DNA from: Trebonia sp036501515
Lineage (GTDB): Bacteria; Actinomycetota; Actinomycetes; Streptosporangiales; Streptosporangiaceae
Length of the DNA stretch: 64,000 bases
Direction: 5' to 3'
Assembly: GCA_036501515.1 (NCBI GenBank)
Contig: DASYAD010000209.1
Coordinates: 4,285-68,284 of the forward strand
The notes under the pieces are model-generated. The model searched no databases. It was not told where the DNA came from and saw only the letters and a list, made by a program, of their open reading frames with translations. The translations under genes and the position numbers were made by a program. Positions 1-8,638 of the stretch are shown piece by piece; the first letter of the stretch is position 1; every line of letters begins with the position of its first letter.

Positions 1-1
1 G

Positions 2-598
2 GTCGCCTGCCTGCTCAACGGCCGCGGCCCGCTGGCCGACCCCGCCCGCAGGCGCAGCCGGGGCGAGCTGCCGCTGCGCGCCGCGGCCGAGGGGCCTGGT
101 CTGCTTACCCGCCTGGCGGCCGACCGGGACGCGCTCGCCGCCTACGACCCGTTCATCTTGATCTGCGCCGGCCTGACCTCGGTCACGGCGCTGACCTGGA
201 CCGGCGTCTACCTGCCGTACGGGCTGGCGGTGCGTACCCTCGCCCCGGGAACCCACCTGTTCACCAACGCCGGCCACGCGTACCCGGCGGAGTCAGGCGA
301 CCCGGCCGACGAGCCGAAGGCCGCCCACTTCGCCGACAAGTTCGCGGCTGCGCGCCCGCCCGCCGACCCGGCGCTGCCGGTCGCGCGGGCCTGGGGCGAC
401 TGGCTGACGCTGGCGGCGGGCGACGGCCTCGACCCAGGCAGCGCCAGCGCGATCCTGGTCCGCCGCGAACTGCCCGACGGCAAGCTCTACGGCACCACGT
501 CGATGACCCTGGTAAGCCTGGCCGCGGACGACATCCGCTACGACTTCCAGCCGGAACCGGGCAACGCTGACGCCTGGTATCCGGTGCCGGTCCACTGA
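2..598 (+). CDS. NRDE (TANGO2-like) family protein, 5' end outside window
   Basis: The frame is open from base 2 with no start before base 158, and an in-frame GTC-GCC run reads into recognisable protein (ACLLNGRG, then RRSRGELPL), so the gene enters from the left edge. The visible 198 residues fit the middle and C-terminal part of NRDE/TANGO2 family proteins: the 'CLLNGRGP..DP..RRSRGELP' block, a 'H-x-FTNAGH' block and a late 'YGTTS-T-V' strand (gene end reads RYDF then W-YPVPVH). The N-terminal NRDE motif itself lies outside the window. Family function is poorly defined (haem or lipid handling has been proposed for eukaryotic members). Assignment is by motif memory, so moderately sure. A long hairpin follows five bases after the stop. 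Confidence 0.6.
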   Translation, partial: VACLLNGRGPLADPARRRSRGELPLRAAAEGPGLLTRLAADRDALAAYDPFILICAGLTSVTALTWTGVYLPYGLAVRTLAPGTHLFTNAGHAYPAESGDPADEPKAAHFADKFAAARPPADPALPVARAWGDWLTLAAGDGLDPGSASAILVRRELPDGKLYGTTSMTLVSLAADDIRYDFQPEPGNADAWYPVPVH

Positions 599-602
599 CC
601 TT

Positions 603-656
603 GGTTACTGGGTGTGATTTCCGCCCGTATAGGGGCGCTAACTACACTCAGTAACC
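603..656. terminator. Long hairpin after the NRDE gene
   Basis: Arms at 603-616 and 643-656 (outer GGTTACTG / CAGTAACC) pair over about 14 bp with two G-U wobbles, and an inner CGCCC/GGGCG stem (622-626 / 633-637) stacks inside. It begins five bases after the NRDE stop and covers the truncated 3' end of the Nudix fragment on the other strand. A bidirectional terminator is likely; no U-tract, as is usual in high-GC actinobacteria. It could also be the end of a small mobile element. Confidence 0.5.
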
Positions 657-949
657 TGCCTGAGCGATTCAGCGCAGCCGCCGGACCAGGTTCGCGAGCC
701 CGCGCGGCAGGCGGCGCGGTAGAAGTCCTCGCCGTCTTCGACCCCGCCGCCCGGCGTGGCCCAGTGCCTGCCCTTGGGCGGCGGGTCGTCGTAGCCGAAG
801 AGCAGCACCCGTCCAGCCGGGTCGACCGCGATCACCCGTCCCGCCAGCCGATCGGGCAGTGCCGGGTCGGGCAAGAAAGGGTCGGGCAGGTCGCGATCGG
901 GCACGTCGCGATCGGGCAGGCCGGGCTCGGGGAGCCCAGTCTCAGTCAC
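638..949 (-). pseudogene. Nudix hydrolase fragment, truncated inside the Nudix box
   Basis: From a GTG at 949 the minus strand encodes about 103 residues. After a repetitive LPD-R-D linker comes a clear Nudix start: RLAGRVIAVD, RVLLFGYDDPP, then WATPGGGVEDGED-YRAACR. The box should continue with the R-E-L-x-E-E-x-G metal-binding half, but the frame instead reads AGSRTWSGG and stops at 638; neither other frame restores the glutamates. The essential catalytic glutamates and the C-terminal half of the domain are therefore missing and the gene is dead as a hydrolase. The break abuts the hairpin at 603-656. The repeated linker comes from a short tandem DNA repeat around 870-930. Confidence 0.65.
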
Positions 950-1024
950 TGGTCCATTGTCCCGCAGCGGGGCGGTCGCGGGCGGCGGCGGTCCGCGACC
1001 GCGGCACCCGATAACCTGGCCCGC

Positions 1025-1744
1025 GTGCTCGAACATGTCACGGTGACCAGCTACCTGGCGCCGCTGCGCGAGGGCGGCAGCCTGCCCGGCATCGTGGAGG
1101 CCGACAACCTGGGTACCTACGTGCTCAAGTTCCGCGGCGCTGGCCAGGGGCCGCTCGCCCTGGTCGCGGAGGTGATCGGGGGCGAGCTGGCCCGGGCGCT
1201 CGGCCTGCGGACCCCCGAGCTGGCGCTGGCCGAGCTTGACCCGCGGATCGCCGCCAGCGAGCCCGATGAGGAGATCCAGGACCTGCTGCGGGCCAGCGCG
1301 GGCCTCAACCTCGCGGTGGACTTCCTGCCCGGCAGCGCCGGCTTCGACCCGCTCGGCTTTACCGCGGACGAGGACTTCGCCAGCGAGCTGCTCTGGTTCG
1401 ACGCGCTCATCCAGAATGTGGACCGCACCTGGCGCAATCCCAACCTGCTGGTCTGGCACGGTGACATCTGGCTGATCGACCACGGCGCCGCGCTGTACTT
1501 CCAGCACGACTGGTCACGGGCCAGCCCTGCTAAGCCGTTCGACGCGCGCCAGCACGTCGTCAAGGACCGGGCGACCCGGCTCAAGCGGGCCCACGAGAAG
1601 CTGGCACCGCTGGTCACCGAGGCGCTGCTGCTCGACGTCACCGGCAGCGTGCCGCCGGAGTGGTTCGGCGACCACGGCCCCGACGCCTACGTCGACCAGC
1701 TCCTCAACCGCGCCCCCGTCGTCCCGGAGGTGATAGTGCTGTGA
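1025..1744 (+). CDS. HipA-like kinase family protein (stand-alone)
   Basis: A 239-residue protein from GTG 1025; longer upstream reading runs antisense through the Nudix remnant and is not coding. Features fit the short HipA-like kinase family seen next to DUF3037: an N-terminal 'NLGTYVLKFRGAGQG' nucleotide-loop region, a kinase core with 'FDALIQNVDRTWRNPNLL' (catalytic Asp with following Asn, like N-x-D-R in HipA) and 'WLIDHGAAL' (metal-binding Asp-His-Gly). It probably phosphorylates a protein substrate, but unlike hipBA there is no HTH partner. The stop overlaps the next start as GTGA (1741-1744), so the two are translationally coupled. Biological role of this pair is not established. Confidence 0.8.
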   Translation: MLEHVTVTSYLAPLREGGSLPGIVEADNLGTYVLKFRGAGQGPLALVAEVIGGELARALGLRTPELALAELDPRIAASEPDEEIQDLLRASAGLNLAVDFLPGSAGFDPLGFTADEDFASELLWFDALIQNVDRTWRNPNLLVWHGDIWLIDHGAALYFQHDWSRASPAKPFDARQHVVKDRATRLKRAHEKLAPLVTEALLLDVTGSVPPEWFGDHGPDAYVDQLLNRAPVVPEVIVL

Positions 1745-2109
1745 CCGAGATTTTCGAGTACGCGCTCATTCGCGTGGTGCCCAGGATCGAGCGCGGCGAG
1801 ATGGTCAACGCCGGCGTGATCGTGTACTCCAAGTCCTTCCGGTTCCTGCGGACGCGAATCGAGCTCGACGAAGACCGGCTGCGGGCGGTCGACCCGGCCG
1901 CGGACCTGGCCGCCGTCCACGGCGCGCTGCGCGCGTTCGCGCGGGCCTGCACGGACGGCCCGCTGGCCGAGCAGACGCTCGGCGAGCGCTTCCGCTGGCT
2001 GACCGCGCCGCGCTCGGCCATCGTCCAGCCGGGTCCGGTGCACGCCGGGGTCACCGAGGATCCCGCCGCTGACCTGGACCGGCTGTTCACGAGCCTGGTC
2101 CAGGTGTAG
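1741..2109 (+). CDS. DUF3037 family protein
   Basis: 122 residues starting at the GTG that overlaps the HipA-like kinase stop. The sequence (TEIFEYALIRVVPRIERGE, then NAGVIVYS and LRTRIELDEDRLRAVDP) is the typical DUF3037 N-terminus; the family is found beside HipA-like kinases in many bacteria. Function is unknown; the tight coupling suggests it is the kinase's partner, regulator or substrate, which is inference. A 40-bp gap separates it from the transporter downstream. Confidence 0.85.
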   Translation: MTEIFEYALIRVVPRIERGEMVNAGVIVYSKSFRFLRTRIELDEDRLRAVDPAADLAAVHGALRAFARACTDGPLAEQTLGERFRWLTAPRSAIVQPGPVHAGVTEDPAADLDRLFTSLVQV

Positions 2110-2149
2110 TGCGAAGCCGCGCTCCCGTTCTGACGGCCGGGGGAGCGGC

Positions 2150-3148
2150 ATGACCGCGACCGTCACCGGCGCGCTAACGCGGGCCAGGGACCTCCTCGGG
2201 GCCTACCCGGAGCTGGCCGCGGTTCTCGTCGCCGCCGTCGTCGGCCTGTCGGTCAGGCGGCCGCTCGCCTGGCTGACCGCCCACCAGGGCATCAACGTGC
2301 TGCTCGCCGTGCTGGTCCTGGCGACCGCGGTGACGATCGTCCCGGCCGCGCTCGGCCGGCTGGCGCGCGGGTGGCGGCGGATCCTGGCCGCGGTGCTGGC
2401 CGGCGTCACCGTGCTGCCCGCCGCCAGCTGGGCGGCCGCGCAGCTGGTGCCGGCCGGGCCGCTGCGCGACGGCGTGCTGACAGCGGGGCTCGCACCGTGC
2501 GAGATCGCCTCTGTCGCCACCACCGCGCTGGCGGGCGGGGAGGCGGCCGTGGCGGCCGGCGTGCTGATCGGCTCCACCCTGGTCACCGTCGCGCTGGCGG
2601 CGCCGATCCTGACGCTCGAGGCGGGCCGCGGCCACTTCTCGCCCGGTGGCGTCATCGCGAACCTGGCCCTGGTGGTGGCGCTGCCCTTGGCGGCCGGCCT
2701 CGCGCTGCGCTGCCTGGTGCCGGCCACCAGGCGGCGGCTGGCGACGGACCGCGCCACCGCGGCCGCCTCCCGCACCGCCGTGATCGCCGTGGCCGCGCTC
2801 GTCGCTCTGGTCGCGGCCGAGGTCAGGCTGTCCGCGGGCTACGCCGCGGTCGCTGGCGCGCTGGCCCTCTTCCTGGTCGTTTCGGCCGCCGCGGGACGGC
2901 TGCTCGGCGCCGGGTCAGCGCACGGCACCCGCTCGGCGCTGCTGCTCACCACGTCGATGCGCGACTTCGCGATCGCGGCGGCGCTGGCCGCCGCCGCGTT
3001 CGGCCCCCAGGCGGCGGCGCCGCTCGGCCTGTACGGCGTCGCCGTCCTGGTCTGGGGCACCGCCGCCGCGGGCGTGCTGCGCGCTAGGGCCGGCCGGGAG
3101 CCGGCTCAGGTCACCCCGGCTGACCCGGGCACCCGGCCTGGTAGCTGA
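2150..3148 (+). CDS. Bile acid:sodium symporter (BASS/SBF) family transporter
   Basis: 332 residues, almost entirely hydrophobic, with about nine or ten membrane segments. Diagnostic BASS elements are visible: 'APCEIASVATTALAGGEAAVAAG' region (matching the P-x-x-x-x-S-x-x-x-T-x-L-x-x-G-x...A family stretch) and, near the C-terminus, 'TSMRDFAIAAALA' (equivalent to the G/S-M-x-N-F-A segment of the second half). Such proteins import organic acids or sterol-like anions with sodium; substrate cannot be told. Start ATG 2150 is preceded by GGGGGAG. The 3' end overlaps the convergent nSTAND gene by 38 bp, so the two genes cannot have separate terminators between them. Confidence 0.8.
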   Translation: MTATVTGALTRARDLLGAYPELAAVLVAAVVGLSVRRPLAWLTAHQGINVLLAVLVLATAVTIVPAALGRLARGWRRILAAVLAGVTVLPAASWAAAQLVPAGPLRDGVLTAGLAPCEIASVATTALAGGEAAVAAGVLIGSTLVTVALAAPILTLEAGRGHFSPGGVIANLALVVALPLAAGLALRCLVPATRRRLATDRATAAASRTAVIAVAALVALVAAEVRLSAGYAAVAGALALFLVVSAAAGRLLGAGSAHGTRSALLLTTSMRDFAIAAALAAAAFGPQAAAPLGLYGVAVLVWGTAAAGVLRARAGREPAQVTPADPGTRPGS

Positions 3149-6100
3149 CGCCGGGCACGTAACCGTTCCACTCGTCGCGGTCGAGCGGCTGGCCGAGATT
3201 ACCGCAGACGCTCGCGAGCGCGGCCGCCGGGCTGGTGTCCCACAGGTGGACGGTCCCCTCGTCGGCCGCCGCGAGCTGGGTGCCCGACGGTGCGAAGGCC
3301 AGCCCGGTCACGTCGCCGGCGGCCGCCTTCAAGGTGGCGGTCAGCGCCGGGCTGGCCGGCGAGGTCACGTTCCACAGCCAGACAGAACCGTCGGCTGCCC
3401 CGGTGGCGAGCGTCTTGCCGTCCGGGCTGAACGCGGCCGACCGCACCGAACCGGAAGGCCCGGTCAGCACGGCGGCGACGACGGGGTTCTCGGGGTCGGC
3501 GAGGTTCAGCAGCTGCACGGTGGAACCGCTGCCGCCGACCGCCAGCAGCCCGCCGTCGGGCGAGAAGGCGAGGCCGGCAGGCCCGCCAGAGGCCGCGCGG
3601 CTCGTGCTGGCCGCGAGGGTCAGCGACTGGCCGGTGACCTGCCACACCTGCACGGGGCCGCCCTCGGTCGCCGCGGCGACCATGGTGCCGCCTGACGCGA
3701 ACGCGACCGCGGACACGGCCCCGCCCGGCGCGTCCGCCGTGGCCAGCTTCACCGGGTGCGCGGGGGCGCGCACGTCGTAGAGCTGGACGCTGCCGTCGGC
3801 GGCGCCGGTGACCAGCAGCTTGCCGTCACCGCTGAACGCGACCGCTTCGGCCGCGCCCGGGCTGGCGGTGACCGTGAACGGCTTGGCGGCCGGGTCGAGC
3901 GTCCGCCCGTCGAGCAGCGCCACCGTCCCGTTGGAGAGCGCCGCCGCGACAACCCCGGTGCTGCTGAACGCCGTCGCGGTCGCCCGCAGCCCCGCCGCCA
4001 GGGAGTCGGTCGCCAGCGGCGCGCGGCCGGCCGCGGACCACAGCTGGACGTCGGCGCCGCCGATGGCGAGCGACGTACCGTCCGGGCTGTAGCTGACGCT
4101 GCCTGGTGAGTTGCCGGCGGCGAGGACCGGCACCGGCAGCGACACCAGCGCGACCGTGCCGTCCGCGTTGCCGGCCGCCACCCGGGCGGTGCCCGCCCAG
4201 CTCACCGACGTGACCTGCGCCGGCTGCGGCACCCGGGCGGTCAGCGCCCGCGTCGCCAGGCTCCACACCAGCACGCTGGCGTCGGACGTGCCCGCGGCGA
4301 CCAGCCGCCCGTCCGGGCTGAACGCCACCGCGTTGGCGCCGTCAGCCGCGCCCGTCAGCGTCCCGCCGGGCGACGCGCTCGCGGCCTTGTGCTTGGCGGC
4401 GGCCTGCATCGTCCACAGCCACACCTTCCGGTCCGCGCTCGACGCGGCCAGTGTGTTGCCGGCGGGGCTGAAGGCGATCCCCGAGATTGGCCCGCCTGGT
4501 CCAGTCAACGGCATATGCGCGTACCGAACGGGAGCGGCTGACCCCGTCACCTTCCACAGCACCACCGTGCCAGCCGAAGTACCGGCGGCCAGCACGCCGC
4601 CCCCCGCGCCGAACGCAACGGCGCTGACCTGCGCGCCCTTGCCCGGCAGGGTGAGCGGCTTGCCGTCGGCGGCCGGGTGCGCCGGGTCGGACACGCCCCA
4701 CAGCCGCACCGTGCCGTCGGCCGCGCCCGCGGCCAGCAGCCGCCCGTCCGGGCTGAACGCGACGGAGCTGACAGCCCCGGCCGGGCCCGTCAGGTGCTGG
4801 CCGGCGGCGCTGACCTGAGGCGCGGCCGCGGTGCCGTCAACCTGCCACAGCTGGACGTCGCCGGCCGCGCCGGCCGTCGCGATGACGGTGCCGTCCGGGC
4901 TGAACGCGGCCGTCTGCAGCGCCTGGCCAGCGCCGGGCTTGACCAGCGTGGCGACCAGCGCCGCACGGCCGGGCGAGGCGATGTTCCACACAACGAGCGA
5001 GCCGTCGGCCCCGGCGGCGACCAGCAGCTTTCCGTTCGGGCTCACGGCGACGGCCCGCACGGTGCCCGCGGTGTCGTCGATCCGCGCGACCGAGGCCGCG
5101 GCGGAGCTGTCGAGCAGCGCCGACGTCGCCGCCACGGTGGGGGAGACGGCGTAAGCGGCGGCGGCCAGCTGGGCCGCCGCGCCCGGGTCGGTGCCGCTGG
5201 CGCCCGCGGCGACGAAGGCGACCGCGCGCGAGTCCGCCGCCTGGCCCGCGGTCACCGCGGCCTGCTCGGCGGTTTTCGTCTGCGACCGCTGCGCGATCGC
5301 GAAGGCCGCCAGCCCGGCCGCGACCAGGACCAGGACGGAGAGCGCCGCGACCACGGCCCGCAGCCGGCCCGCGGTGGCGCCGGGCCGGGTGGCCTGGGCG
5401 GTCTGAGCACGGTCGGCTTTCTGCGCGCGGTCCGCCTTGTGCGCGGCGCTGTCCTGCTGGCCGCGGCCGGCCCGCCTGGCCCGCTTCACGGCCGCGTCCT
5501 CTTCGACCCAGGCCCGCAGCCGGGGCCAGCCGCTGAGCACGGCGTCGTGGGTGAGCCGGACATGGCCGGCGTCGATCGTGAGCAGCTGCTGGCCGGCGAA
5601 CGCGGCCAGCAGGGCGTCGGCGTCCGCTTCCCTGGTCCCGGCTTGCACCGCCGCCTGCCGCAGTTCGCTGAGCGCGACCGTCACCCGGATCGGGGGCAGG
5701 TCGCCCGCCGGCTGCACCAGCCGCGGCAGCAGCAGCCCGGCCAGCCGCCGCTGGGCGGCGGGCAGGTCCGCGTACGCCTGCTCGGCCGCGTTTCCGAGCG
5801 CGTCCTTCATCCCGCCGGCCGCCTGGTAGTCGGCCAGGGTCAGCGTGCGGCCCGCGCCGCGGCGCCAGGCCGCGAGCAGCGCGTAGGACAGCAGGGGGAG
5901 CGCGCCCGGCTGGTCGGCGGGCATGTCGGCCAGCGCCGCGTCGGCCAGGTCGTCCGCTACCTCGGCGCCCGCGAGCGCCGCGGGCTCGGTGACGGTACGG
6001 CGCAGCTGCGCGGCGGTCATCGGACCGAGCACGACCTGCCGCTCCTGCAGCGCGCGGAGCAGCCGCGAGTGGCCGATCGCGCGCCCGTAGTAGTCCGCCC

Positions 6101-6695
6101 GCAGCGCGAGGACCACCAGCGTGTCGCGCGCGAGCTCGCACAGCGCGGACAGCAGCGCGTTGCGCTCGGCCTCGTCCGCCAGCGTGAACACGGCCTCGAA
6201 GTGGTCCACGATCAGCGCCGCCAGGGCGCCGTCGCCCGCCCCGGCCGTGCCGGCCTGACCCCACGCTCCCGCGGTGCCCGCCAGGTCCCACCCGCCGGTC
6301 ATCGTGGGCACGCCAGGGCGCACCGCCTTCGCCAGCCGGGCGGCGAACCCGGCGACGCCGGTCACGGTCAGGTCGTACCACTCCACCCGGTCGGGGTTGC
6401 CGGGACCGGCCGCCGCCGCGGCCGCCCGCAGCCGCGGCAGCAGCCCCGCCCGCAGCAGCGACGACTTGCCCGCGCCTGACGCGCCGACCAGGATCAGCGG
6501 CAGCCCGGGGCGCTGCTCGGCCAGGAAGGCGATCAGCTCGGTGACGTCCTCCCGGCCGAAGAACCGCTGCTCATCGCCCTCCTCGAACGGCGCGAGTCCC
6601 AGGTACGGCGCCTCGCCAGGCCGCTCACTGGCCCGTGCTGTCCCGCCGGCCCCGCCGGCCTGTCCCGCGTCCCGCGTCGTCTGCTCAACCGCCAT
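3111..6695 (-). CDS. nSTAND1 NTPase - WD40 repeat protein
   Basis: 1194 residues from ATG 6695; the upstream extension in frame lacks similarity. Order: 'PYLGLAPFEEGDEQRFFGRED' entry motif of novel STAND NTPases (about residues 29-50), P-loop GASGAGKSSLLRAG (about 70-84), a long STAND ATPase/winged-helix region ending in HDAVLSGWPRLR-W (about 420), a charged linker, one membrane helix (VVAALSVLVLVAAGLAAFAIA, about 445-470), then about a dozen WD40 blades recognisable by repeated 'SVAFSPDGRLLA' and 'DG-V-LW' units to the end. STAND proteins are signal-triggered oligomerising switches; here the WD40 part is the likely sensor and no effector (protease, TIR, HTH) domain is attached. It points away from the acyl-CoA synthetase, with a 214-bp shared upstream region. 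Confidence 0.9.
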   Translation of the reverse strand: MAVEQTTRDAGQAGGAGGTARASERPGEAPYLGLAPFEEGDEQRFFGREDVTELIAFLAEQRPGLPLILVGASGAGKSSLLRAGLLPRLRAAAAAAGPGNPDRVEWYDLTVTGVAGFAARLAKAVRPGVPTMTGGWDLAGTAGAWGQAGTAGAGDGALAALIVDHFEAVFTLADEAERNALLSALCELARDTLVVLALRADYYGRAIGHSRLLRALQERQVVLGPMTAAQLRRTVTEPAALAGAEVADDLADAALADMPADQPGALPLLSYALLAAWRRGAGRTLTLADYQAAGGMKDALGNAAEQAYADLPAAQRRLAGLLLPRLVQPAGDLPPIRVTVALSELRQAAVQAGTREADADALLAAFAGQQLLTIDAGHVRLTHDAVLSGWPRLRAWVEEDAAVKRARRAGRGQQDSAAHKADRAQKADRAQTAQATRPGATAGRLRAVVAALSVLVLVAAGLAAFAIAQRSQTKTAEQAAVTAGQAADSRAVAFVAAGASGTDPGAAAQLAAAAYAVSPTVAATSALLDSSAAASVARIDDTAGTVRAVAVSPNGKLLVAAGADGSLVVWNIASPGRAALVATLVKPGAGQALQTAAFSPDGTVIATAGAAGDVQLWQVDGTAAAPQVSAAGQHLTGPAGAVSSVAFSPDGRLLAAGAADGTVRLWGVSDPAHPAADGKPLTLPGKGAQVSAVAFGAGGGVLAAGTSAGTVVLWKVTGSAAPVRYAHMPLTGPGGPISGIAFSPAGNTLAASSADRKVWLWTMQAAAKHKAASASPGGTLTGAADGANAVAFSPDGRLVAAGTSDASVLVWSLATRALTARVPQPAQVTSVSWAGTARVAAGNADGTVALVSLPVPVLAAGNSPGSVSYSPDGTSLAIGGADVQLWSAAGRAPLATDSLAAGLRATATAFSSTGVVAAALSNGTVALLDGRTLDPAAKPFTVTASPGAAEAVAFSGDGKLLVTGAADGSVQLYDVRAPAHPVKLATADAPGGAVSAVAFASGGTMVAAATEGGPVQVWQVTGQSLTLAASTSRAASGGPAGLAFSPDGGLLAVGGSGSTVQLLNLADPENPVVAAVLTGPSGSVRSAAFSPDGKTLATGAADGSVWLWNVTSPASPALTATLKAAAGDVTGLAFAPSGTQLAAADEGTVHLWDTSPAAALASVCGNLGQPLDRDEWNGYVPGVSYQAGCPGQPG

Positions 6696-6909
6696 GCCCT
6701 TAACGACACTCAGGAGCCCTGTGCGGTGCACGCGATTGCGTTGATTGATGCGGATTCGCGACCTGTCTGTGCCATCGCCGGGTGTATCCGGGCTGTACCC
6801 GTCCGCGTTGCCCGCGGCTGTCCGCGTTGCCCCCGCCTTGTTTAACCAGGCCGTGGTCGGCCATGCTGGTTGGCGAGCAGCCTCATCGGCGAGGAACGAG
6901 GTAACAGTC

Positions 6910-8577
6910 ATGGGTGAGCAGGCAGGCACCGGGAACGCGGGCGCCCGCGCGGAACTCAGTTACACGTCCGCGACCAGCGGCACGCCCCTGCTTGGCGACA
7001 CCATCGGGGCGAACTTCGACCGCACGGCCGCCGCTTTCCCCGGCCGCCTCGCCCTGGTCGACGTCGCGGCCGGGCTGCGTTACAGCTACGCGGAACTGAA
7101 GGACGAGGTCGAGGCGCTCGCCTACGGCCTGCTCGGCGCGGGCATCGTCAAGGGCGACCGGGTGGGCATCTGGGCGCCCAACCGGGCCGAGTGGACCGTC
7201 ACCCAGTACGCCACCGCCAAGATCGGCGCGATCCTGGTCAACATCAACCCCGCCTACCGGACGAGCGAGCTCGAGTTCGTGCTCAACCAGTCCGGCTGCC
7301 GGCTGCTGGTCGCCGCGCAGCGGCTGAAGACCTCCGACTACGCCGCGATGATCGCCGAGGTGCGGCCGCGGTGCGCGGACCTGGAACAGGTCGTGCTGCT
7401 CGAAACCGACGGCTGGCGCGCGCTCGTCGAGACCGGCAAGTACGCCGACCTGGCGGTCCGCAACGCCGCCCTGGACGCCATCGAGCTGTCCGCCGACGAC
7501 CCCATCAACATCCAGTACACCTCGGGGACTACCGGCTTCCCGAAGGGCGCGACGCTGTCGCACCACAACATCCTCAACAACGGCTTCTTCGTCGGCGAGC
7601 TGTGCAATTACACGGAAGAGGACAAGATCGCCATCCCGGTGCCGTTCTACCACTGCTTCGGCATGGTGATGGGCAACCTGGCCGCGACCAGCCACGGCGC
7701 GGCGATGATCATCCCCGCGCCTGCCTTCGACCCGGTTGCGACGCTGGCGGCGGTGCAGGCCGAGCGGTGCACGTCGCTGTACGGCGTGCCGACCATGTTC
7801 ATCGCCGAGCTGGCGGTGCCCGACATCGACTCCTACGACCTGTCCAGCCTGAGGACCGGCATCATGGCGGGGTCGCCCTGCCCGGTCGAGGTGATGAAGC
7901 AGGTCATCGACCGGATGGGGATGTCCGAGGTCAGCATCGCCTACGGCATGACCGAGACGTCGCCTGTCTCCACCCAGACCCGCGTCGACGACTCGGTCGA
8001 GCGCCGCGTCGCCACCGTCGGCCGGACCGGCCCGCACCTGGAGTCCAAGGTCGTCGACCCCGCCACCGGGCTCACCGTGCCCCGCGGCACCCCGGGCGAG
8101 CTGTGCACCAGGGGGTACAGCGTCATGCTCGGCTACTGGCGCCAGCCGGACAAGACAAGCGAGGTCATCGACGCCGCCCGGTGGATGCACACCGGCGACC
8201 TGGCGGTGATGGACGACGACGGCTACCTGTCGATCACGGGGCGGATCAAGGACATGGTGATCCGGGGCGGTGAGAACATCTACCCGCGCGAGGTGGAGGA
8301 GTTCCTCTACACCCACCCCGGCATCCTGGACGCGCAGGTGATCGGCGTGCCCGACCAGAGGTACGGCGAGGAGCTGATGGTCTGGATCAGGCTCCGCCCC
8401 GGTGCCGCGCCGATCACGGCGGAGGCACTGCGCGAGTTCTGCCAGGGCAGGCTCTCGCACTACAAGATTCCCCGCTACGTGCACATCACCGACGACTTCC
8501 CGATGACCGTCACCGGCAAGGTCCGCAAGGTCGAGATGCGCGAAAAGTCGGTCGAGTTCTTGCGTCAGCCCCAGTAG
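6910..8577 (+). CDS. Acyl-CoA synthetase (AMP-dependent fatty acid/carboxylate-CoA ligase)
   Basis: 555 residues, full length. It activates a carboxylic acid to the acyl-adenylate and then the CoA thioester. Motifs: adenylate P-loop YTSGTTGFPKG (about residue 203), YGMTETSPV (about 345), hinge/D-loop GRIKDMVIRGGENIYPREVEE (about 450) and the catalytic lysine in TVTGKVRK (about 540). It resembles medium/long-chain FadD-like enzymes rather than acetyl-CoA synthetase; chain length is not predictable. Start ATG 6910 has GAGGAACGAGGT just upstream. It is transcribed divergently from the nSTAND gene and followed after 61 bp by a secreted protein gene. Confidence 0.92.
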   Translation: MGEQAGTGNAGARAELSYTSATSGTPLLGDTIGANFDRTAAAFPGRLALVDVAAGLRYSYAELKDEVEALAYGLLGAGIVKGDRVGIWAPNRAEWTVTQYATAKIGAILVNINPAYRTSELEFVLNQSGCRLLVAAQRLKTSDYAAMIAEVRPRCADLEQVVLLETDGWRALVETGKYADLAVRNAALDAIELSADDPINIQYTSGTTGFPKGATLSHHNILNNGFFVGELCNYTEEDKIAIPVPFYHCFGMVMGNLAATSHGAAMIIPAPAFDPVATLAAVQAERCTSLYGVPTMFIAELAVPDIDSYDLSSLRTGIMAGSPCPVEVMKQVIDRMGMSEVSIAYGMTETSPVSTQTRVDDSVERRVATVGRTGPHLESKVVDPATGLTVPRGTPGELCTRGYSVMLGYWRQPDKTSEVIDAARWMHTGDLAVMDDDGYLSITGRIKDMVIRGGENIYPREVEEFLYTHPGILDAQVIGVPDQRYGEELMVWIRLRPGAAPITAEALREFCQGRLSHYKIPRYVHITDDFPMTVTGKVRKVEMREKSVEFLRQPQ

Positions 8578-8638
8578 GCGGCTGGCCGGAACCGCTTTAC
8601 GCTCGGGCGAACATTTCCCACGAGGAGAGGGGCAGGAA

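Noticed and set aside
2371..3087. Second ORF within the BASS transporter
   Set aside because: Out-of-frame Arg/Gly-rich shadow.
4677..6479. 600-residue plus-strand ORF opposite the nSTAND gene
   Set aside because: Biased composition without motifs; the minus frame carries P-loop and WD40 repeats.
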